From Mucilaginibacter gilvus (GTDB lineage Bacteria > Bacteroidota > Bacteroidia > Sphingobacteriales > Sphingobacteriaceae), in assembly GCF_004054195.1 (NCBI RefSeq), contig NZ_SBIW01000002.1:372001-436000 (forward strand): a DNA stretch of 64,000 nt. The letters run 5' to 3'. Under the pieces are notes generated by a model that did not search any database, had not been told where the DNA came from, and saw only the letters and a list, made by a program, of their open reading frames with translations. Position numbers and translations under genes: made by a program. This document shows positions 48,832 through 57,168 of this stretch, piece by piece. Each line of letters opens with the position of its first letter. Position 1 is the stretch's first letter.

Positions 48832-49083
48832 TTTGAAAATGGGCTGATTTGAAGATTTGAAAATTCAATTTGAAGTTTAACTGATTTGAAAATGTTAATA
48901 CTCAAAATGCAAATATAACTCATCTGCAAATACTCTTGCACACTTTTTCATCTTCAAATTTTCAAATCGGAAGCTGTTTTTCCGCTCATTTACATTTTCA
49001 AATTAACTCATCTTCAAATTTTCAAATTACTTTTTCGCACTTTTACATTTTCAAATCAGCTCATATTCAAATTTTCAAATTAA
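48832..49083. repeat. TTTGAAGATTTGAAAAT / TCTTCAAATTTTCAAAT repeat array
   Basis: AT-rich, no gene. The 18-mer ATTTGAAGATTTGAAAAT (48847-48864) is identical to the copy at 926-943. Inverse units TCTTCAAATTTTCAAAT at 48951-48967 and 49011-49027 and a variant at 49063-49080 are spaced 60 and about 52 bp apart with ACATTTTCAAAT between, forming an imperfect tandem array that ends 4 bp before the next start codon. Confidence 0.85.
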
Positions 49084-49084
49084 A

Positions 49085-50053
49085 ATGATTCTTGTTACTG
49101 GTGCAACAGGTTTTTTAGGGGCCGAACTGGCGAAGGAGCTTATCCTGCGTGGCAATACTATCCGTTGCACTAAGCGCGATACATCCACTATTCCCGAAAT
49201 TTTGCTGCCCTACCCGGCAAAAATAGAATGGGTAGATGCCGACCTGATGGACAGCTTTGCTTTGGAAGCAGCACTGGATGGTGTTACACAAGTTTATAAC
49301 TGCGCAGCATGGGTATCTTTAAAAGCCGCTGATAAAGCCCCGATGATCCGTACCAATGTAACCGGCACCGGCTACCTGGTTGACCTGTGTACTGAAAAAG
49401 GTATCCGCATGGTGCATACCAGTTCGGTAGCGGCTGTTGGGGAAGCGAAACCCGGCGAACTGATTACCGAAAACAATCATCTGGATCCATCTCTGGAAAG
49501 CGACGGTTACGCCATATCAAAACTGGAGAGTGAAATGGAAGTTTGGCGCGGTATTGCCGAGGGCCTCGATGCCGTTATTGTGAACCCTACCATCATCATT
49601 GGCCCCAGCGCGGGTGTTGAAGGCAGCGGGCAGATCTTCGAGACCGTGCGCAAAGGCCTAAAATTCTACACCAAAGGCACCATCGGTTTTGTAGATGTGC
49701 AGGACGTTGCCAAATGCATGATCGCTTTAATGGAAAGCGGCATCAGCGCCGAACGCTACATCATTAATGCAGAAAACCGGCCTTACCAACAAATATTTAC
49801 CGAGATAGCCGATAAGCTTGGCAAACCCGCTCCTGCAAAGCTGGCACAACCCTGGATGATGGAACTGGCCTGGCGCGGCGCATCTGTATGGAGCACTTTA
49901 ACCGGCAACAGCCCGGCCATTGATAAAACCAGCGCCCGTGCCGCATCAGTAATTCGCGAGTTTGATAACAGCAAAATAAAAAAAGCTATTGGTTTTGAAT
50001 TTAGGCCGTTGAGCGAAACGATTGCAGAGGTGTGCCAAGTGCTGACGCAGTAA
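49085..50053 (+). CDS. NAD(P)-dependent epimerase/dehydratase (SDR)
   Basis: 322 residues, extended SDR. Nucleotide loop GATGFLG at residues 6-12 (LVTGATGFLGAEL), catalytic YAISK in DGYAISKLESE, preceded by the conserved VHTSSVAA. Substrate unknown, possibly nucleotide-sugar or steroid-like. The start codon lies directly after the repeat array. Confidence 0.9.
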   Translation: MILVTGATGFLGAELAKELILRGNTIRCTKRDTSTIPEILLPYPAKIEWVDADLMDSFALEAALDGVTQVYNCAAWVSLKAADKAPMIRTNVTGTGYLVDLCTEKGIRMVHTSSVAAVGEAKPGELITENNHLDPSLESDGYAISKLESEMEVWRGIAEGLDAVIVNPTIIIGPSAGVEGSGQIFETVRKGLKFYTKGTIGFVDVQDVAKCMIALMESGISAERYIINAENRPYQQIFTEIADKLGKPAPAKLAQPWMMELAWRGASVWSTLTGNSPAIDKTSARAASVIREFDNSKIKKAIGFEFRPLSETIAEVCQVLTQ

Positions 50054-50080
50054 ACCTTATGGTCAGAATGGCTTTTAAAT

Positions 50081-50212
50081 TTTCGGCTAAAGCCAGTATT
50101 GACTAGCTAATCCGTTGGCTAAGCCAACGGCAATAAATGGGACCAACCTCGCGCAGCTATTATTGCCTTTCCTTTAAGGGACGGACGGGAAAAGAAGCCT
50201 TCCGGCTTTAGC
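50081..50212. repeat. GGCTAAAGCC palindromic element, copy 1
   Basis: Outer CGGCTAAAGCC (50085-50095) and inverse GGCTTTAGCC (50203-50212) enclose a perfect hairpin CCGTTGGCT-A-AGCCAACGG (50112-50130) followed by CAATAAATGGGAC. Similar to the element at 63215-63384. Confidence 0.85.
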
Positions 50213-50239
50213 CAAAAAACTTCCCTTGCTATGAATCAG

Positions 50240-51676
50240 CTACAAATCCTCTCTCAACTTCAGCAATACCACATTCTCCACATGCTGGGTATGTGGGAAC
50301 ATATCCACCGGCTGAATTTTCACCGTGTCGTATTTCTCCTTTAATACCAGCAGGTCGCGGGCCTGTGTGGCGGCGTTGCAGCTTACATAAACAATCTTTG
50401 GCGCTTCAATTTCCATCAGGCGGGCAACTACATCAGCGTGCATGCCGGCGCGTGGCGGGTCGGTGATGATCACATCGGGTTTGCCATGCTCGGCCATAAA
50501 ATCGGCTACCAGCACATCTTTCATATCGCCTGCAAAGAATTTGGTATTGGTAATATTGTTGATCTGCGAATTCACCTTGGCATCGTCTATGGCAGTTGGT
50601 ACATACTCCACCCCTACAACTTGGCGCACCTGGTCGGCAATAAAGTTAGCGATGGTGCCTGCGCCGGTGTATAGATCGTAAACCAGTTCATCGCCTTTAA
50701 ATTGGGCGAAATCGCGGGTTATCTCGTAAAGTTTTAACGCTTGGATCGAATTGGTTTGATAAAAGGATTTTGGGCCAACCCTAAAACGGATCACTTTCCC
50801 ATGCCCGTTTGCCATTTCCTCGTGGATGTATTCCGGGCCTCTCCAGCTCATTACTTCCTGGTCGAAAATGGTATCGTTCATTTTGGTATTGAGGATATAC
50901 AGTAGTGAGGTTACCTGTGGGAAGTTGGCATCCACAAAACTCATTAGCTTATTCACCTGCTCTTCATCCGCGTGAGCGAAAACCACGATCACCATAATTT
51001 CGCCGGTAGAGGAGGTACGGATGATGAGGTTACGCAAAGCGCCGGTATGCTGGCGTACATCGTAATAACTGATGCCCTGCTCTTTGGCGTATTGATTAAT
51101 GCTGTTGCGCAGATCGTTTGATGGCCCTGCCTGTAAATAGCAATGGTTAATATTCAGGATCTTATCAAACCTGCCGGGGATGTGGAAACCGAGGGCGTTC
51201 ATATCCAGTGTTTCGTCCTCGCGATTCTCGCCATCGTACAGCCAGCGTTTGTTAGAAAAAGTATACTCCAGTTTGTTGCGATAGTAGCGATCGGCAGGCG
51301 ATGGCACAATAGCATCCATGTGCTCCACCTCTATTTTGGCAATGCGGGTAAGCGCATCATGTACGGCTTTCTGCTTGAATTTTAGCTGTGCATCGTAGGT
51401 CATGTGCTGCCATTTACAGCCCCCGCAGGTGCCAAAATGCTCGCAGAAGGCTTCGGTGCGGTGTTCTGATGGCTGGATTAGGCGGGTGATCTTGCCTTCG
51501 CCAAAATTCTTTTTGCTGCGGTAAACCTCGATATCGGCAATATCGCCCGGGACGGCTTTTTCGATAAACAAAACAAAATCATCTGCTTTGCCTACACCTT
51601 TGCCTTCTTCGGCTATATCAATTACCGTTACGTTCTCAAAAACTTTATTTACCCGTGGTTTACCAGATCTGCCCAT
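50240..51676 (-). CDS. rlmD: 23S rRNA (uracil-C5)-methyltransferase, RlmD/RumA family
   Basis: 478 residues. TRAM domain at the N-terminus, [4Fe-4S] site CEHFGTCGGCKWQHM, SAM-dependent methyltransferase with DLYTGAGTIANFIADQV, catalytic loop TDPPRAGMHADVV and CNAATQARDL with the catalytic Cys. Modifies U1939 in relatives; exact site not shown by sequence alone. Confidence 0.92.
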   Translation of the reverse strand: MGRSGKPRVNKVFENVTVIDIAEEGKGVGKADDFVLFIEKAVPGDIADIEVYRSKKNFGEGKITRLIQPSEHRTEAFCEHFGTCGGCKWQHMTYDAQLKFKQKAVHDALTRIAKIEVEHMDAIVPSPADRYYRNKLEYTFSNKRWLYDGENREDETLDMNALGFHIPGRFDKILNINHCYLQAGPSNDLRNSINQYAKEQGISYYDVRQHTGALRNLIIRTSSTGEIMVIVVFAHADEEQVNKLMSFVDANFPQVTSLLYILNTKMNDTIFDQEVMSWRGPEYIHEEMANGHGKVIRFRVGPKSFYQTNSIQALKLYEITRDFAQFKGDELVYDLYTGAGTIANFIADQVRQVVGVEYVPTAIDDAKVNSQINNITNTKFFAGDMKDVLVADFMAEHGKPDVIITDPPRAGMHADVVARLMEIEAPKIVYVSCNAATQARDLLVLKEKYDTVKIQPVDMFPHTQHVENVVLLKLREDL

Positions 51677-51683
51677 AAGGATG

Positions 51684-51691
51684 CAAAGGTA
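51684..51691 (-). promoter_or_regulatory. Probable rlmD -7 element
   Basis: Minus strand TACCTTTG (TAnnTTTG), 7 bp before the ATG; suggests a leaderless or very short-leader mRNA. No well-spaced TTG upstream. Confidence 0.45.
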
Positions 51692-51769
51692 AACGAAATA
51701 ATTATTTTACGAATTAAGCTTCGCAAGTACAAATGACGCTTTAGTATTGCCGTTGGCTTTAATATTTAA

Positions 51770-52177
51770 TCAGAAAAAAATGGTTTCTCTCAGGTCTTGC
51801 AAGCTATAGGCCCTTTCTTTCGTTTTCCTTTTAAAGTTAAATTGAGGATTTTCGCAAACAGGAACTATCAGCGCAAGATATACACTATCGCCTCTGCATT
51901 TGGTAATAATGGATTCGCCTTCAGTGTCGTAAGTCCCGAGGAATTTTCTAAAGTTAGTAGAGTCTGTAAGGTAAACCGAGTTAAGGTCTGTAGCCATAAA
52001 ACTTTGTAAAACAAGGTAATACTCCCGATATAACCGTACAGGGCAGCCTTTATCGCCATTGTAATGATTAACGCTGACTGTTAAAAGATGACGCGACCTG
52101 CTCCAGGGACTACAACTGCGGTACCCGCAAAATAATAGCAGCAAAACAACTGCTAATGCCAAGCAAAAATTTTTCAT
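51770..52177 (-). CDS. Small exported protein of unknown function
   Basis: 135 residues from the ATG at 52177, with a hydrophobic leader (MKNFCLALAVVLLLLFCGYR) that could be lipoprotein or signal anchor. It is Cys-containing (GCPVRLYREYYLVLQSFM) and has no family I know. Start at 52222 is less likely. Confidence 0.55.
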   Translation of the reverse strand: MKNFCLALAVVLLLLFCGYRSCSPWSRSRHLLTVSVNHYNGDKGCPVRLYREYYLVLQSFMATDLNSVYLTDSTNFRKFLGTYDTEGESIITKCRGDSVYLALIVPVCENPQFNFKRKTKERAYSLQDLRETIFF

Positions 52178-52252
52178 AATGATTTTTAGGGGCTGCCGAA
52201 TACAATCTTCTGCCCGAAACAAGAACCGGAAATTGCCTTTTTACAGCTTTCC

Positions 52253-52360
52253 CTACAAAAATATGCTCAATAACTTATCAAAGTAAACCTCGATAGTGAT
52301 GTCCTCTATCTCAAATTGCTCATCAATAAGTTCCGAAAATTCAATTAATTCCTCACTCAT
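52253..52360 (-). CDS. Acidic 35-residue microprotein
   Basis: ATG at 52360 to TAG at 52255-52253. MSEELIEFSELIDEQFEIED at the start, then IEVYFDKLLSIFL; very acidic with a hydrophobic end. The start context TTTACCGCC is identical over 12 bp (CATGGCGGTAAA on the plus strand) to that of the hypothetical gene at 23924. A near-perfect promoter lies 19 bp upstream. Reading frame and promoter support a real gene; function unknown. It could be a peptide regulator, a leader peptide or a modified peptide precursor. Confidence 0.55.
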   Translation of the reverse strand: MSEELIEFSELIDEQFEIEDITIEVYFDKLLSIFL

Positions 52361-52379
52361 GGCGGTAAATTTTACTATG

Positions 52380-52410
52380 CAAACATAGTATTATTATACC
52401 AAAAACCAAA
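52380..52410 (-). promoter_or_regulatory. Promoter of the microprotein gene
   Basis: On the minus strand TTTG (52410-52407), a 19-bp spacer, TATGTTTG (52387-52380): an excellent match to TTTG/TAnnTTTG, ending 19 bp before the ATG. Confidence 0.65.
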
Positions 52411-52435
52411 ACGGTATTTTGTTTTTATCTTATCT

Positions 52436-53173
52436 TCATTCCCATGATACGTGCTTTTGCTCTTTTTCGGTTATCATTTTTATGGTTTTACGGTACTTAT
52501 ATATCATCTTTCTGGTAAAGGAATTAAAGGTATTGCCTCCGGCTTTAAATAGCGTGCGGTGTGCAAACCATACCAGGCAGGATGTTAAAAAGAAGAACGC
52601 CTTATAAACAAAGTTTCGGCAGGCTTTAGCGGAGTCGGACTTGCCCTCGTAGATCATCGCCAGCCGCTCGGTTTGGAATGTAATGTGATAGGCTTCGTCG
52701 ATCAATATATCGGTGCAGATGGCTTGTAAAAGTTCGCAATCCGTGGCATCTTTCAATGCCTGATAAAAAATTTGCGCAGTGCTTTCTACCACAATTACAG
52801 CCACCGTCCATATTTCCATATTGGTATTGTAGTACCTTACTTTTCTGAACAGGGTGTCGCCCCAGTCCTTTTTAATACGCGTTTGCCCGATGCCATCAAT
52901 ATACCGGCCCAGGTTGTTTCCGTGTTTTTGCTCTTCCTTTATAAAAAGCTCAACAGCTTCCACGTAGTCCGGGTCGCCTATTTTGTTGGCGTATTTGGTT
53001 GATGCGGCTATTAAATGCGCCCCTTCCGAGGTTTCGCCCAACTGCCAGGCCTGTAGCGATTGTAATATAATTTTCACTTCATCGGCGGTTAGCGAGGGAA
53101 ATAAATTCCAGTCGATGCGTATTTCGCGGGCATTTGCCTTGAAATGCTTTATCCAATAATTGCTTGTGTGCAT
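52436..53173 (-). CDS. Ferritin-like diiron protein
   Basis: 245 residues, helical, with metal-ligand candidates in ferritin-like order: E50xxH53, E81xxH84 (EEQKHGNNLG), E129 (VVESTAQIFYQAL) and E159xxH162 (IDEAYHITF). The pattern is that of diiron oxygenase-like or rubrerythrin-like four-helix bundles. The C-terminal stretch AFFFLTSCLVWFAH is hydrophobic and may touch a membrane. Probably a diiron oxygenase or redox protein. It lies 77 bp after creD and may belong to the TetR regulon. Confidence 0.7.
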   Translation of the reverse strand: MHTSNYWIKHFKANAREIRIDWNLFPSLTADEVKIILQSLQAWQLGETSEGAHLIAASTKYANKIGDPDYVEAVELFIKEEQKHGNNLGRYIDGIGQTRIKKDWGDTLFRKVRYYNTNMEIWTVAVIVVESTAQIFYQALKDATDCELLQAICTDILIDEAYHITFQTERLAMIYEGKSDSAKACRNFVYKAFFFLTSCLVWFAHRTLFKAGGNTFNSFTRKMIYKYRKTIKMITEKEQKHVSWE

Positions 53174-53250
53174 GTTGATTTAGTCTTAAATCCGCCGCAT
53201 GCATACTGACATGCGACGGAGTATGAAGTGAACAGGTTTAGGTGAATATT

Positions 53251-54567
53251 TTAGTGGCTATCCCAATTGATCTTCCTGGAGAAATACATCAGCGCTGCCA
53301 CAATAATAAACAAGGCAATACCACCTACTAACAAAGAGTATTCTTCTAACTGTATGATAATGAAAATGAAGCCGTAAAATATTGTGAGGATAAAGGCAAA
53401 CAGAGCTGCTGCAGCTTTATTATGCAACAATGAAGCCGTGAAAAAAGAGATGAGCGCTATAGTCGCCGTTGATGAAATGAGGTAAGCATAATTGTAACCA
53501 ACCTGCTCTGCAAAAGAAAGCAAAAGGGTGTAGTACACAATCATGGCCGCGCCTATCAGCGTATAATTAAACAGGTGAATGGGTTGCCTGCGTATCAACT
53601 CTGTTAAAAACAGGGAGACAAAAGTAAGCAGAATAATGAGCGTAGCGTACTTGTTAGTGCGCGTCACTTTTCGGTATTCGTCTACAGGCTGTTGCAACCG
53701 TACACCAAAGGTTGCTTCGGCTATAGCCTTTGAGTTGCTCAGTATGGTATTATCGTTTAGCCATTGCTGCGGAAACGGCCTGTTATAGTAAAGCATGTGC
53801 CATTTTGCACCAGAACCATCTGCCGTAGTGTCTCGCGTATCCGGCAGGTAGCGTCCATTATACCGCGGGGTTTTCCAGTCGCTTATAAACTGCACGTCGG
53901 TAGTTTTACCAATGTGTAGGAAATTAATGTCGTTACTCCCCTTCAGGTCGAGATCATAATTAAATGCTATAATCCCGGTAGCAGGCAAAGCAAAATTTAC
54001 CTGAAGCGATTGTTCAAAAGGGTTTATGTCTCCAGACGCCGGCTCCGGGGTATAATTTTGTCCTTGTATTTTCACTGAAGGGTTGTTCAGAAGCCCTTTA
54101 ATATCAGATATGCTGAATAACAGGCGCGCCTTATCGTACATCACCTGCCCGGGCGCTATTCCCAATTTAACCAGGTTGGGCTGGGCAAAATTGCCTTGCA
54201 CACCTACCTTAGAAGTGTACACCGTAACATCAAAAACCCCTTGTTTGAACAATTGCGTTTTTAGGTTTGCTTTAATGTGTACGTCATCGGGCAGCAGATA
54301 AATATACCCTACCGTGCTGTTAGCCGCCATCGGCTGTTTGTGATAAGGTATCATCAACACCGGCCCCTGTATTAACTGGCTGCCCGACCAGCTATCAGAC
54401 ACCTGTGTGCCTATCTTCGACTGGCTTTCCTGGCGTTCGTCTATCAGTCCCTGGATCCATGACGATGGAACAAGCAGCGCCAGGATAATTAAGGTGATTA
54501 CGGTTAATTTTACTAAAATGGAACCCTGGTACCATTTTTTAGGTTGTTGTGGGATTTGGTCTATCAT
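53251..54567 (-). CDS. creD: Cell envelope integrity protein CreD family
   Basis: 438 residues, inner membrane protein with a large outer domain after one N-terminal helix (VKLTVITLIILALLVPSSW) and a C-terminal bundle of about five helices (ATLIILLTFVSLFLTELI onward). In the DUF/CreD family, TELIRRQPIHLFNYTLIGAAM is characteristic. Physiological role unclear; overexpression in E. coli relatives gives envelope effects. Confidence 0.92.
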   Translation of the reverse strand: MIDQIPQQPKKWYQGSILVKLTVITLIILALLVPSSWIQGLIDERQESQSKIGTQVSDSWSGSQLIQGPVLMIPYHKQPMAANSTVGYIYLLPDDVHIKANLKTQLFKQGVFDVTVYTSKVGVQGNFAQPNLVKLGIAPGQVMYDKARLLFSISDIKGLLNNPSVKIQGQNYTPEPASGDINPFEQSLQVNFALPATGIIAFNYDLDLKGSNDINFLHIGKTTDVQFISDWKTPRYNGRYLPDTRDTTADGSGAKWHMLYYNRPFPQQWLNDNTILSNSKAIAEATFGVRLQQPVDEYRKVTRTNKYATLIILLTFVSLFLTELIRRQPIHLFNYTLIGAAMIVYYTLLLSFAEQVGYNYAYLISSTATIALISFFTASLLHNKAAAALFAFILTIFYGFIFIIIQLEEYSLLVGGIALFIIVAALMYFSRKINWDSH

Positions 54568-54585
54568 ATTTTTTATTTAAAAGTT

Positions 54586-54675
54586 CTTTGTATTTCAAAG
54601 TTAATACACTTAAATAAACCGCTTTGGATTTGAAGCGGTCATATTAATATATAAAGTACTTTGAATAACAAAGTA
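54586..54675. promoter_or_regulatory. Twin CTTTG-N5-CAAAG palindromes, possible TetR operators
   Basis: Palindrome 1 CTTTGTATTTCAAAG at 54586-54600 overlaps the minus-strand -7 element TAACTTTG (54596-54603) of creD. Palindrome 2 TACTTTG-AATAA-CAAAGTA at 54657-54675 is a perfect 7+5+7 inverted repeat. They sit 73 bp apart between the tetR stop and creD, where operators of the TetR regulator are expected. Confidence 0.55.
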
Positions 54676-54716
54676 AACAAATAGAATTCATCATTCCAAA
54701 TATTTCGCTAAAAAAA

Positions 54717-55298
54717 TCAAACGAGTATCGCGGCCTTCACCAAATAAGGCAGGATCTCTTTTTGGAAAGATACAAAATTCTTGCGTACGTCGGCATCACT
54801 TACCGAGGTAAAGGCAAAGCTAAATACGATGCTTTTGCTGCACTTAATTAAAAAACGCAGGCGTTGCTGGTAGGTTTCGTGCTTGCGGATGCCTGCCAGT
54901 TGGGTAAAACTCATTACCAGCAGTTCCTCCAGTTCGTTAGAAAGGTTCTTTAAAAAATCCTGGGAGTTGGTGCTTTCACGGATAAAATCCCAGCCTATAA
55001 ATTCGTTGCAAACGGTGTAAGAGAGGCGGCAGGTTTTCATGATGAGGTTATTGAGGTGGGCCTCTTCATCCAGTTCGGGTACGTTGGTGTTTATCAGTTC
55101 GTCAACACTCAACTTAATATAGTCCATCAGCAGTACGTGCAAAATGGCTTCTTTACTCTCAAAATACTTATAAATAGTGGCCTTGGCTATCTTGGCGCGC
55201 TTGGCTATTTCGTTTACGCTTGTTTTATGGTAACCGAATTTGCGGAACAGATCCTGCGCTGCCCGCTTAATACTATCTTTAATTTTATCGGCTTCCAT
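54717..55298 (-). CDS. TetR/AcrR family transcriptional regulator
   Basis: 193 residues. N-terminal helix-turn-helix AQDLFRKFGYHKTSVNEIAKRAKIAKATIYKYFESKEAIL is a strong TetR match; the C-terminal ligand domain is divergent. It lies 3 bp after the Rieske-like gene in the pheS operon and probably represses creD (palindromes between the two). Confidence 0.92.
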   Translation of the reverse strand: MEADKIKDSIKRAAQDLFRKFGYHKTSVNEIAKRAKIAKATIYKYFESKEAILHVLLMDYIKLSVDELINTNVPELDEEAHLNNLIMKTCRLSYTVCNEFIGWDFIRESTNSQDFLKNLSNELEELLVMSFTQLAGIRKHETYQQRLRFLIKCSKSIVFSFAFTSVSDADVRKNFVSFQKEILPYLVKAAILV

Positions 55299-55301
55299 TC
55301 A

Positions 55302-55715
55302 TCAGTTTGACACAAATATCTCAAAATTACTCACATTTACGGTATAAGCCCTCAGCGATTTTACGGCAGGTGCCTTTACGGGGCTACCGTCTGATAGCGA
55401 GAACTTTGCACCGCTGCATGGGTCGGTAGCGGTAAAGCCTGTTGCATCGGGGCTAATCGCGCATAGTTTTTCGGGCTGATAGCTGCTGCACCTGTCGTAA
55501 CAGGAGTAGGTACCATCGGCCTGGCGATAAAGCAATAACCCGGCCACACCGTAACCCGAAATAACTACCGAACCGCCCGCGCTATTGAGTGCCGCCAACC
55601 GCGGATCGGTTTTAGATGCCCTGAAATTTACAGGCACACTGGGCACTACACCTTCAATTTTCCCGCATGACATAAATGTTAATACAGCAAAAATGATGAT
55701 AAGTGCATTCCTCAT
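55302..55715 (-). CDS. Rieske-like lipoprotein lacking the iron-sulfur ligands
   Basis: 137 residues: lipobox TFMSC (C17) and a Rieske-like C-terminal fold. Relatives have CxH and CxxH; here the first site is YDRCSSYQ (C72, C76, no His) and the second DPCSGAKF (C100, Ser in the place of His), so a [2Fe-2S] cluster cannot form in the normal way. The GSPVKAPAVKSLRAY strand matches Rieske proteins. Its ATG overlaps the pheS stop as ATGA. Confidence 0.7.
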   Translation of the reverse strand: MRNALIIIFAVLTFMSCGKIEGVVPSVPVNFRASKTDPRLAALNSAGGSVVISGYGVAGLLLYRQADGTYSCYDRCSSYQPEKLCAISPDATGFTATDPCSGAKFSLSDGSPVKAPAVKSLRAYTVNVSNFEIFVSN

Positions 55716-56749
55716 ATAATCTCTGATTGAAACTGTTTTAAGAAACGAACGTCGTTCTCAGAGAATAAACGCAGATCGCGTATCACATATTTCAGGTTGG
55801 CAATTCTTTCCATCCCCATACCAAAGGCAAAGCCCGTATATTTTTTGCTGTCGATGCCGCAATTTTCCAAAACGTTCGGGTCAACCATACCGCAGCCCAA
55901 TATCTCTACCCAACCGCTGTACTTGCACATGTTACAGCCACTGCCCTTACAAATGGTACAAGAAATATCCATCTCTGCAGATGGTTCAGTGAAGGGGAAA
56001 TATGAAGGACGGAACCTAACCTTGGTACCCTCGCCGTAAAGCTCCTGCACAAAGTGGTAAAGTGTTTGCTTCAAATCTGAGAAGCTCACATTCTCATCAA
56101 CATATAAACCTTCTACCTGGTGAAAAAAGCAATGCGCGCGGGCAGAGATGGCCTCGTTGCGATAAACACGGCCCGGCATAATGGCGCGGAACGGGGGTTT
56201 ACCGTTCTCCATCATCCGTACCTGTACCGATGAAGTATGCGTACGCAAAGCAATATCGCCCTGCTCTTTATCACCTTTGCGGATAAAGAAGGTGTCCTGC
56301 ATATCGCGCGCCGGGTGCTCCTCAGGGAAGTTCAGTGCCGAGAAGTTATGCCAGTCGTCTTCAATCTCCGGGCCTTCGGCAACCACGAAACCTAAACGTT
56401 TAAATATATCGATGATCTCGTTACGTACCAGCGATAAGGGGTGGCGCGAACCTATTTCCAGCCCATCGCCGGGAAGGGTTAAATCGATTTCGGATTTCGG
56501 ATTTGCAATTTCGGAAGTGAGAGATTCCTTTATTTCTTCGTAACGCGCTTCTGTGAGTTGCTTAAACTGGTTCAGCACTTTACCAAAGGTGCGTTTCTCG
56601 TCGGCACTAACGGTTTTGAATTGCTCAAAAAGGTCTTTAATAATACCCTTTGTACCTAAAAATTTTATACGAAATGCTTCCAGTTCATCGGCCTTGGCAG
56701 CAGTAAATGCCTTTATCTCGTCGGTATATTGGTCTATTTTTGATTGCAT
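55712..56749 (-). CDS. pheS: Phenylalanyl-tRNA synthetase alpha subunit
   Basis: Catalytic subunit charging tRNA-Phe. 345 residues from ATG 56749, normal length. Coiled-coil arm at the N-terminus, FRAIMPGRVYRNEAISARAHC (motif 2), YFPFTEPSAEMDISCTIC, and GFAFGMGMERIANLKY (motif 3). CTICKGSGCNMCKYSG looks like a four-Cys insertion. No pheT is next to it. The start shares one base with the stop of the PIN gene. An upstream in-frame start at 56842 lies inside the PIN gene and is rejected. Confidence 0.95.
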   Translation of the reverse strand: MQSKIDQYTDEIKAFTAAKADELEAFRIKFLGTKGIIKDLFEQFKTVSADEKRTFGKVLNQFKQLTEARYEEIKESLTSEIANPKSEIDLTLPGDGLEIGSRHPLSLVRNEIIDIFKRLGFVVAEGPEIEDDWHNFSALNFPEEHPARDMQDTFFIRKGDKEQGDIALRTHTSSVQVRMMENGKPPFRAIMPGRVYRNEAISARAHCFFHQVEGLYVDENVSFSDLKQTLYHFVQELYGEGTKVRFRPSYFPFTEPSAEMDISCTICKGSGCNMCKYSGWVEILGCGMVDPNVLENCGIDSKKYTGFAFGMGMERIANLKYVIRDLRLFSENDVRFLKQFQSEII

Positions 56750-57168
56750 TATAGTATTGTTCTTAAAAATTGTTCGGCAGTTAATACCGGGATATCGAAT
56801 TTCTTGTAATGTTTGATATTGCGGCTGATGATCAAATCGCATTCGGTTTTTTTTGCTATCTGATATTGAACTGTATCCTCAAAATCTATATGCTCGGTCT
56901 TTAATGCCGAAACAATATCTTGTTCATCAAATGGCAAAACCGTTATAATTTGTGCTAAAACTGTCACTTGTTGCTTTGCAATTGTTTTCGAGAATGTTTT
57001 TGTCACCATGTAATGAACATTCGCCATTATTAAAGACGACGTACATAGCTCTTTGGGTTTTTCAGAACCAAGGCCTAATAACACCTGTGCACTTTTCAAA
57101 AACGGTTCCCGGGTTAATAGAACATCGAGGAATATGTCGCTATCAATAAATACTTTTTTATAGCCCAT
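56749..57168 (-). CDS. PIN domain toxin (VapC-like)
   Basis: 139 residues. PIN_3-type fold: FIDSDIFLDVL (first Asp pair), IDFEDTVQYQIAKKTECDLIIS (central and late acidic residues), SRNIKHYKKF. Probable ribonuclease toxin. Overlaps its antitoxin by 11 bp and pheS by one base. Confidence 0.88.
   Translation of the reverse strand: MGYKKVFIDSDIFLDVLLTREPFLKSAQVLLGLGSEKPKELCTSSLIMANVHYMVTKTFSKTIAKQQVTVLAQIITVLPFDEQDIVSALKTEHIDFEDTVQYQIAKKTECDLIISRNIKHYKKFDIPVLTAEQFLRTIL

Noticed and set aside
56749..56842. 31-residue N-terminal extension of PheS
   Set aside because: It lies wholly inside the PIN gene in another frame and lacks a family match; the ATG at 56749 gives the normal N-terminus.
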